Positions 52,186 to 61,520 of a DNA stretch of 64,000 nt are shown here, piece after piece. Numbering within the stretch: position 1 is the first letter of the stretch; the number at the start of each line of letters is the position of its first letter. A model generated the notes under the pieces. That model had not been told where the DNA came from, made no database searches, and saw only the letters and a program-made list of their open reading frames with translations. The DNA comes from Lytechinus pictus (lineage: Eukaryota; Echinodermata; Echinoidea; Temnopleuroida; Toxopneustidae). The stretch spans positions 19,860,001-19,924,000 of the forward strand of contig NC_087257.1 of assembly GCF_037042905.1 (NCBI RefSeq), written 5' to 3'. A program made the translations under genes and the position numbers.

Positions 52186-55100
52186 GTAATGTTATTGTCA
52201 TGTTTATTATGGTTCCTGTTCGAAAATTTGCAATTAAATTGCAAGTAAATAAAACCTGAATGAAAAATTGCCCAGTTGTGTAGGATAAAATTGTGTAAAA
52301 TGTGCTTCTTGAAGTGTTGGTGGTTTGTTGCTTCTTGTTATTGAATGTGTGGTCCCGTATGCTTATTTTTGTGTACCGGTACTCAAGTCGAGCAATGAAA
52401 TGAATTGAAACTTAAAGTCTGAAATTTAGAACCGAGACTCGGATTGTTTCTTCTTCTTCTTCCAGTCTGGTTCAGTCGCCACTGTCGTATTATCGTACCT
52501 TCTGCTTGTTAAGTGCTGAGTGTACGGTTTATACGGGATGTCTCAAAGACTCAATCCTTAAAGGACAAGTCCACCCCAACACAAAGTTGATTTGAATAAA
52601 ATGAGAAAAATCCAACAAGCATAGCCATAACACTGAAAATTTCTTCAAAATCGGATGTAAAATAAGAAAGTTACAATATTTTAAAGTTTCGCTTAATTTC
52701 ACAAAACAGTTATATTCAGGGTGACCAGATTTCTCAAAATGAAATACGGGACAGTTGAAAAATAAAGATCAACAAAGAAGGCTACACACTACACAGTGTT
52801 AGACTTGTGAAAAAAATATAAAGAATTGTAAGGGAGGGTGAACGAAAGAATGAAGGAGAGAAAGAAAAGAGATGAATTGAGAAGAAAGAAAGAAAATATG
52901 AAGGGTAAAATTAAGGAGAAAAAAAAATTAGAATAAAAGAATAAAAGAGAGAAAAAAGGTTTCCGTCATTCTTTGAAATGGATATCGGAAAGAAAGAAAA
53001 AGAAAGGAAAAAAAGATGAATAAATGTGTGAAAGACAAAATGAAAGAGAGAAAGGAAAAAAGAAAGTAATAAAAAAGGAGGAGGAAAGAAAGAATGAATG
53101 AAGGAAAGAAAAATGTTTCCTTCATTCTTTGACAGAAATAAACAAAGAAAGAAGAAAACAGGGAGGAAAGAAGGAAGGAAGGGAAAGAAAGAATAAGGGA
53201 AAAGAATTAGAAGGAAAAAAAATAAAGAATGAAAGAAATGAGGAGAGAGGAAGGGAAGAATGAAGGGAGGAGCGGAATGAAAAAAAGAGAAAATAATGGA
53301 AGGAGAGAAAGAGCGAAAAGAAAAGGGAGACTGAGCACGGGAGAAGGAAGAAAGAGAGAAAAGTTTAAGGAAAGAAAGAATGAAGGAAATAAAAAGGAAA
53401 TTTAATAAGTAAGAGAAAGAAGGAGAGAAAGAAAAATGAACAGAGAGAGAGATAGAAAGGTTCAGGAAAGAAAGATAGGAAATGAAGATAGATGGAACAA
53501 AAAAGGGCTAGCAGGAAGGATAGAAGGATGAAGAACATGAAGAAAGAACGATAGAAAAGAAAGAGGAAAAAAGTTCGAACGTCAAGCAAAAAAAATCCTA
53601 TCTAACAAAAATCATAATGATATTTGGTGTTATTTTAAATATATTTTTAAAATCTTAAAAAAACTAAAATGTTTTAGAAATGAATAAAATTTCAAAGTGA
53701 AACATTGTCAAACTTAAAATCTGCTCCGATCCATGACTGGCTATGGTAGCCTGGCCACACACAGGCAGTTAGTAGGCCAGTTCGTTTGCAGTGTATTTAA
53801 TTGGGTTAGCAAGAAAATCACCGCGGAACTTGCAAAAGTTTACAGTAAACGATTTTATTGTTGTCTCTGCTTCGTCATCTGTTGGTTGTTTGATGAAAAT
53901 TCGTCACTTTTAAATGTATTAACTACCCTTTGTTAAATATTCTGTAATACGGGACAAATAGGCGTCCTGGGGAGGGTTTGTCGGGACTCCGGGACAAAGG
54001 AGCAAAATACGGGACGATCCCGGGAAATACGGGACGTCTGGTCACCCTGGTTATATTTACATCCTTGTCGGTATGCAAATGAGGAGACTGATGACGTCAC
54101 TCACTATTCATTTTGTATTTTATTATGTGAAATAAGAAATATTCAAATTTTCTCCCTGTTTTGTGAAACAATGATTAATAAATTCCTCCCTGAACATTTG
54201 CAATTAGCATTGTTTAATACTATATATGGTTCAATCAAGTTGGTCCTTATTGTCAAATCTGTAAAAATGAAATATTGTATAATTCAAACAATAAAAAACA
54301 AAAGAAATAGTGAGTGAGGGACATCATCGACTGTCTCATTTGTATGTCACTGAGTAGTGCATATCACTGTTTTGTGAAAATAAGCGAAACTTTAGAATGT
54401 CTTAACTTTCTTATTTTACATCCGATTTTGATGAAATTTTCAGCATAATGCTTGTTTGATTTTTCTCTATTTATTCAAATCGACATTTTACTGGAGTGGA
54501 CTTGACCTTTAACAGACAGAAATCCTCATAACAACAACAACTTAATCATAATAAGATCAGTAAGATAAGCTGCCACAATAACGTAATCATATCACTTCGG
54601 CAAAAAGTTTTAGTTTAAGTTCTCATATAACAATTAACAACCACTCAACTGAGTATTTTCACCACAGCTTGAAATGAATATTTTCCTAAAGAAAAAAAAA
54701 ACCCTGATTTTATCCTTTCTATTTGCTTTTCATTTTCTTTCATTTATTTTTTCATATTTTAAAAAATTTTGTTTAATCTATTATTTCTTTTTCTTGTCTT
54801 TCCTTTGACATATTCTTTTTTTCTTTCTTTTGTATTCATTTCATTTGATATCATTTATTTTCTTTTAATTAATTTTTTTTATAATTTCTTTTCTATTTTC
54901 ATTTAGGCTATTTCTTTTGTTTTCTCTTTCTTTTTTTTCTTTCTGTTTTATTTTCCTTTTCCTGAACTTCTGTTAGTTTTGTTAGGGAATTAGTCATGAA
55001 TAAGTTTTCATCCATGTCTTGATGTCATTTAATTCCATCTGTCATGGCTGCCTCTACTTTGAAACATTTTCTTGGACATTATAATATAAAGACCATGCAC

Positions 55101-58100
55101 CATTTTGTTACTGTGTGTCATTGATGGGTCACGTGAAATATTGTGTTTCAAAATAAATATGGACCTCGTTGGTCTGGTCTATTTATAAGCTCAAATCCAC
55201 AATTAAAGTTCATGTTGTCATGTTGTTAACATCATTTCATCAATGTGCTGTAAAACTGGAAGTTTTTCACTGTACTTTATTGACCAATCTGTTTTTATCT
55301 TCCATTTCCAGGAGCACCTTGGCTCTATGTCCATGCCAGGAGAAGCAGGCACAAATAATAAGAAACCAGAGAAAAGGATAGGGGAAGAGGAAAATGATGA
55401 TGCAGAAGAAGATGATGATGAAGAAGATGATGAAGAGGACGATGAGGACGACGACGACGATGATGATGATGATAATGATGAGGAAGTAGATGAGCCTAAG
55501 CTGAAGTATGAGAGAATAAGCAATACTTTGGAGGATATTCTCAACACAGATGCAGCCAGCTATCTCGCTGTTCACATCAAGGTCAATACATTATGTTGCA
55601 TTTAGTCTTTAGAATACAAAATTGTTGAATGTATATCATACCTCTTTTGTAGTTACATTTTCTTGGACATTATATAAAGACCATGCACCATTTTATTACT
55701 TTGTGTCATTGATGGACATGAAACATTGTGTTTCAAAATAAATATGGACCTCAAGAAAAGTTAAGTGTATAAGATCTCTGCTTAGATTAGATAATCAATC
55801 TTCAACTGTGCCAAGATTGTAATATTCATTTTACATTCATTTTTTATAGCAACAAGATTGCCATTGGTACATTAGATGGAGTGGTTTTGAACACAAGATG
55901 ATGATGAGAATGCTCACAAAGCTATCAAATTGGTTTCTGAAACAGGAAAACCATGCAAGAAAGATGTGAATGGGGTGTAATGATGATGATAACATTGATG
56001 AATATTGATAAGATTTATATGACATATGTAGTTTGTCCCTTTGTACTAAATATGAAAAAGAAAGAAAAGAAAAAGAGATATTTAAGTGAGTTCTCTTTAT
56101 CAATTTAGAGCATATTTGAATTATTCTATTGTTTCAATGCCTTTAATTGAGTTTGGGAGGATAGATTCCATAAGGCCCAGGCCGCATACACGAATGAACA
56201 TTCATGGGTTTTTTGTTTTTGTTGAGATGAGATGAATGATGAACAAATCCTTGTTATGTTTCTTGCTATTAGTACTCATAGGCCCGTATTCTGAACTTGA
56301 GTTTAAATCAAACTTTGTTTAAAGTTGTGGTTTAACTATGGAGAGCCAGTTGAAGCACAAATCCCTTACAGTACACATTCAATTTATTAACTCATTTGAC
56401 ACCCAAATTGTTCATAATTGCCTGGGAATGGTAACTGAAATATTTTTTCTTTGTGATGAAAGCAAAATGAAACAAAATAGTAAACATAAGAAATATACAA
56501 AATAAACAGAATTTTTTAATTTTTGTCTCCACATAATTATAGCACAGAGTTAGACAGTGGTCTAAGTCAAACCTGACTTCAGAATACGGGCCATAGAGTG
56601 TAACATATTTTGTTTATCTTTATATTCCACAGTTTCTTGCCATTGGTACCCATTGGGGAGTGTTACATGTTTTGGATCATCAAGGTAATAACATCAGTGG
56701 GAAAGAATTCACTAAGGTGAGACTAAAGATGGACTTTATACATTTTTATTTTATAGTCTTCAAAATTCCTCGGGCTTATTAACATAAAAAATTGTAATTG
56801 GTAGATTCCTTAGCCACATTTACCGACTAAAAAGGCCTTTCCAATAGATTTATGTTGGAAATTAGAACATAGTATATTCCATATGCTTGTTGAATGATGT
56901 ATATTGGTGTTTGTTCATATCTTTATTTGTTTTGTTATCAATAAAAATTCAAAAGAGAAATAAATTTTGAATAAAAAGTGTAGAATAAAAGTACAAAATT
57001 ATAGAACTTCATAAAATTCTTGATCTTTGATGATATAAGTATAGAACAAAAAAAGGTGTACAAATCATAATCAATGAAATCGAAAGCAAGATCACCATTC
57101 AATGCTCTATAGAGTCATGCAAATCGCCTAAGCCTGCTTCAGCAAAAGTGCATGTATTGGATAATGGCAACCTTGCTCATGGAAGGCAACACCAACGTAC
57201 GGGGACAACAAAAATATTAAAGAAATACACACCAATCCTAATTCCATAGGTTATTTAATTGGGTCTGAATTTGAATGTCAACATTGTGAGAAAGCGAGAA
57301 TTAAAAAGAAAGCAAGCATTTAATTCTCAGTTCAAATTTATTCTTATGGATTATGCTGGTGGCATTTCTTGCATCAGAGCACATACATGTAATGGGGGAA
57401 AATAATATTGGAATCAATTCCGTCAGACTCTGGCCTAAAAGCTGACATAGATGGATCCAAATGTTGCTTGAGATATATTTTCAAAATTGTGTAATGTAGT
57501 TAACTTTTGAAATTTATTCATGTATAATTTCATTAATTATGTTTTGGTTGAATCAATCCTTGTAGCACACAACAACGGTAAACCAGGTTAGTATGGACAT
57601 GAACGGAGATTACTTGGCTAGCTGCTCCGATGATGGAAGGGTGAGTTATTGTTTTATTTCATTAAATCTGTGGAGCGGTAAAGAGCAGACTGAAGACATT
57701 TCTATTTTCTTCCTCATTCAGTTAATTCCTTATAATATGATTTACTTTCAAAATTATGTATTTTCTAAGCTCCTTATCTAAATATATGATTAGATTCTGA
57801 TGTATTGATTTTATATATTGTTTATTCAATGATAAGATATAACATTGTCACCATACTCATTTACTTGATAGATTAATTTGAAATTGAATTATCGTAGTTT
57901 GTAGGTGAGATGATAATATACAATGTATATCTGTTGAATTTAGGTTTAAGTGATGCATTGTACTTTCATTTTGTTATAGTAAAGCACATAGAATATTAAA
58001 GTAATGCACTATATAAATGTAACTTTTGTTTACTGTTTTTTCCCTTTTTTCCTGTATAGGTTGCTATCATTGGATTGTATGAAGGAGAGCACAATCAAGT

Positions 58101-61100
58101 CCAGTCCTTTGACAGGCCAGTCAAGGTGACCTTCAAATCCTTTTTATATCAATTCTTATATCCAATGTAGGAAATCTTGAGGGCGATTTCCCCCTCATAG
58201 TGCCCATTTTGGGGCAACCATCTTCTCAATAGTCGTCGTCCCCCCCCCCCCCCCCCCCCCCGATCTGCCACAAACAATATTCAAGAATTTTAGGAAATGA
58301 ATATTCTACATGTAGCAGAATAATGATATTTGCATTACTGCAGAATAAAGAAATTACCCCTAAAATTTAGCAATCACCCCAATGTGAAGAAAAAAGTAGC
58401 TCCTAACAATATGAATTATTTCCAACCATGCTTGTGTAGATATCATATTACCTTGACATCATTTAATAGAATAATAGTTACATTTATATAGAGCTTATTA
58501 CACTTTGTTACTAAGAGCTTTACATTGTAATTATCATTACCCCGGTCATCGGATCATGGCATGCCTGCACACAGTGTGAGCACTTTTCCCACTCCCTGGG
58601 GAGCATTCCAACAAGAGTTCCAAGACTCAGTTGCTGGGCATAAAAGATAGGCTTTTGCTTCCTACAGGGTACCCATTTAACACCCAGGTGGATTATGGCA
58701 AAATTGTGGATTGACGCCTTGTCAAAGGACGCTAGGCCATCTAGGGAGATACGACCCTCTGATTGCAAGGCAAGAGCCCAAACTGCTACACCATGACCCT
58801 ACCATATCTGATCCTCTGAACTTGGTAATAATGATACTTCATATGTTCTCTTTCATGCTGCAGGCCGTGGCTCTCGATCCCAAGTTTTCCCGTCCCGGAA
58901 GTGGAAAGCAGTTTATTACAGGAAGTGATCGGGTATGTACGCCAGGTTAAAAAAAAATTCTCAGGGGCTGGAGTGATTTTGCCCCCGAAATGCTCAAAGG
59001 AGCCTTGGAAAATAAATATGAGCACTGGAAAATTCCCATTCACTGCAATGTTAAAGCCTATCCAATGTTGCAGAGTCAGCCAGTAGGTTTGGATAAGTAC
59101 ATGTAGCCCCCCAAAGTAAAAAAAATTAATAAATAAAAATTTGTCCCTACTTACAGGATGTTGCATAATGTGTGTTTAAAATAATTCAAAAACAATGCAT
59201 TAAAGATGATAATGTGACATATGGTGTGCATTAGGCTTATGATTGGGTTTTTTTGGACCAGAATCCTGTGAGGACTAGGATTTAGGTAAGGATAATTTGT
59301 GTATTTTCAGTAGTATTATTTGTCACAGAAATAAATCTCATGAAACTGTAATATGCACTGAGGCATCCCTTAGATATGTGACCATTTACCCCAAAGATTT
59401 CCAGCTGTTCGCAAAGTCGCTCGTAACTTGCAAACAGCTTTATGAAACACCCACCTGTTTGTTGTTTTATATTATTTTTTACATCTTTATCTTTAGCTTG
59501 TTCTCCATGAGAAAGGGTTCTTAGGTCGTAGTAAGTCCACCATTCTACATCATGGTGAAGGACCAATCAGGAGCATCAAGTGGAGAGGGTCATTAGTAGC
59601 ATGGGCAAATGATCTGGTAAGTCATTAGTAATAATAATTATACTTGCTTATATAGCACCTAACACTTACTTTATCAGAAGTATCTAAGCGCTCTACAGTA
59701 ATGCAGCATAATTAGCCTGGTTTAAGCAGAGAAGCTGTCACGTGCTCTGCATTTCAAGGAATAAATTCCTACCAGGTACCCTTCACCTCACCTGGGTTGA
59801 GTGCAGCACAATGTGGTAAATTTCTTGCTGAAGGGAAACACGCCAGGGCTTGGAATCGAACCCACGCCCCTCAGATTGAAAGACAAGAGTCATAACCACT
59901 AGACCATGTAAGGCAATGACCTTCATGTAGTAAGAATGCCTCTATAAAGTATGCAGCAGATTCAACAATTTGACTCTTAAAGATTTGAAAAACTCCACTT
60001 TTTTTGGTAGGGTGGACACCTCCCCTACCCTCACTCCGTTCAGACCAACCTGGTCGCATTGCTCCCTCACATCTATAATGTCACAATTTTTTTGGGCTCT
60101 CCACTTACATCCACGTGTATGACAATATTCCAATTAATCATCCAGCAATGTGATTACTTGTTATTGGGTTTGAATTTGATTTATTTCTGTTCCCTTTTTA
60201 AAATCCATTTCCCTCTATTAAAGCGTGACTGAATTCTGCACCTGTTCTGGTGATAAAAAATTTTAAAGGATAGGTAAATCCAGTTATATCCATGTTCTTT
60301 CTATGAATTAACAAGACACCTGCGTTGATTTATTTTTGTTGCCTAATCATAATTTTCCTTTCTTATAAACATTGCTTCAGATGATATACAGTAGTGCATG
60401 AGATATCATGTCTAGTCTGTTCAGCCCTCTCAAAGATCTAAAAGTGCAAAATATTCTCTGCGTGATACTTGATAGTATGCTGAAGTGTTTAAAAAGATAT
60501 GGACAATTCCATAAAATATGTGCGTCCGACCCCCTATATGTGGGACCTTCGTTAAATTTTCCGTCTCTGATTTCTTGTTCTTTTGACAGTCTGCAATGCT
60601 CTCAAATGACCATGACTTGTTCAATATATGAAGTGAAGTAAAACTTGAGAAAAATGGGGGTCGGACATCCAAATAGGTTGATTATTTTATGGAATATTCA
60701 TATGCATTTGTTATTTGTCAAGAAGTATCACAAGTTATTTGATTGCTGCTATACAATTTAATTTTAACAAAGTTTTGTTTAGGATACTTTTTAAAAGACT
60801 GTGCCGCGTCTTTCAGCAGGAATCTTGCTATGAAGATGCTATGCATCTTTTCATTGCAGCTTTCCCCATTGTTTTGTCTAGGGTGACTTTGATGATTTGT
60901 AATGAAAAGCTGTTTGCAGGATTCCTGCGGAAAGGTGCGACTCTGTCTTTTGAAAGGTACCCTAATGTGCTTCATATGATGAAAATAGTGGACTTTTAGG
61001 GTGTGCTACCAAAAAACCAGCAAGTCACCGGTTTATAGATTTGCATAGACTGTATGAATTACATAGAATTTGACTATATATCATTTTATTTATTGCAGGG

Positions 61101-61487
61101 GGTTAAGGTATATGACATGCAATCCAAGCGGCGGATCACCTTCATCAAGAGGGATCACCCAGAGGCTATGAGACCAGAGATATATCGATGTAATCTTTGT
61201 TGGAAGGATGATAATACTCTCCTCATTGGATGGGCTAATACAATTAAGGTTTGAATCTCTCTTTTCTTGGGCCATAACCTCCCCCCCCCCCTCTCTTTCT
61301 CTTGCCCTCTCTCCCTTTCTCCAGGCCTCTCTATCTGTGTCCAACTTTTTCTTTCTTTCTTTCACACAACCTTTCCTCTTCTCTTTTATCTCCTATTTTG
61401 CTACCCCCCCCCCCTTATATCTTCCTTGCTATCCTGAATGGAAGGATAGGCATTATAGTTGTTTATAAGAGAGTCGAATATGTGTTT

Positions 61488-61520
<33 letters not shown>

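Noticed and set aside
53733..53936. 67-residue frame inside the hAT element as a transposase remnant
   Set aside because: No recognisable transposase or BED-finger residues; too short to support.
55218..55575. Minus-strand Ser-rich and Ile-rich frames
   Set aside because: Shadows of the acidic-tract codons of VPS41 exon 2.
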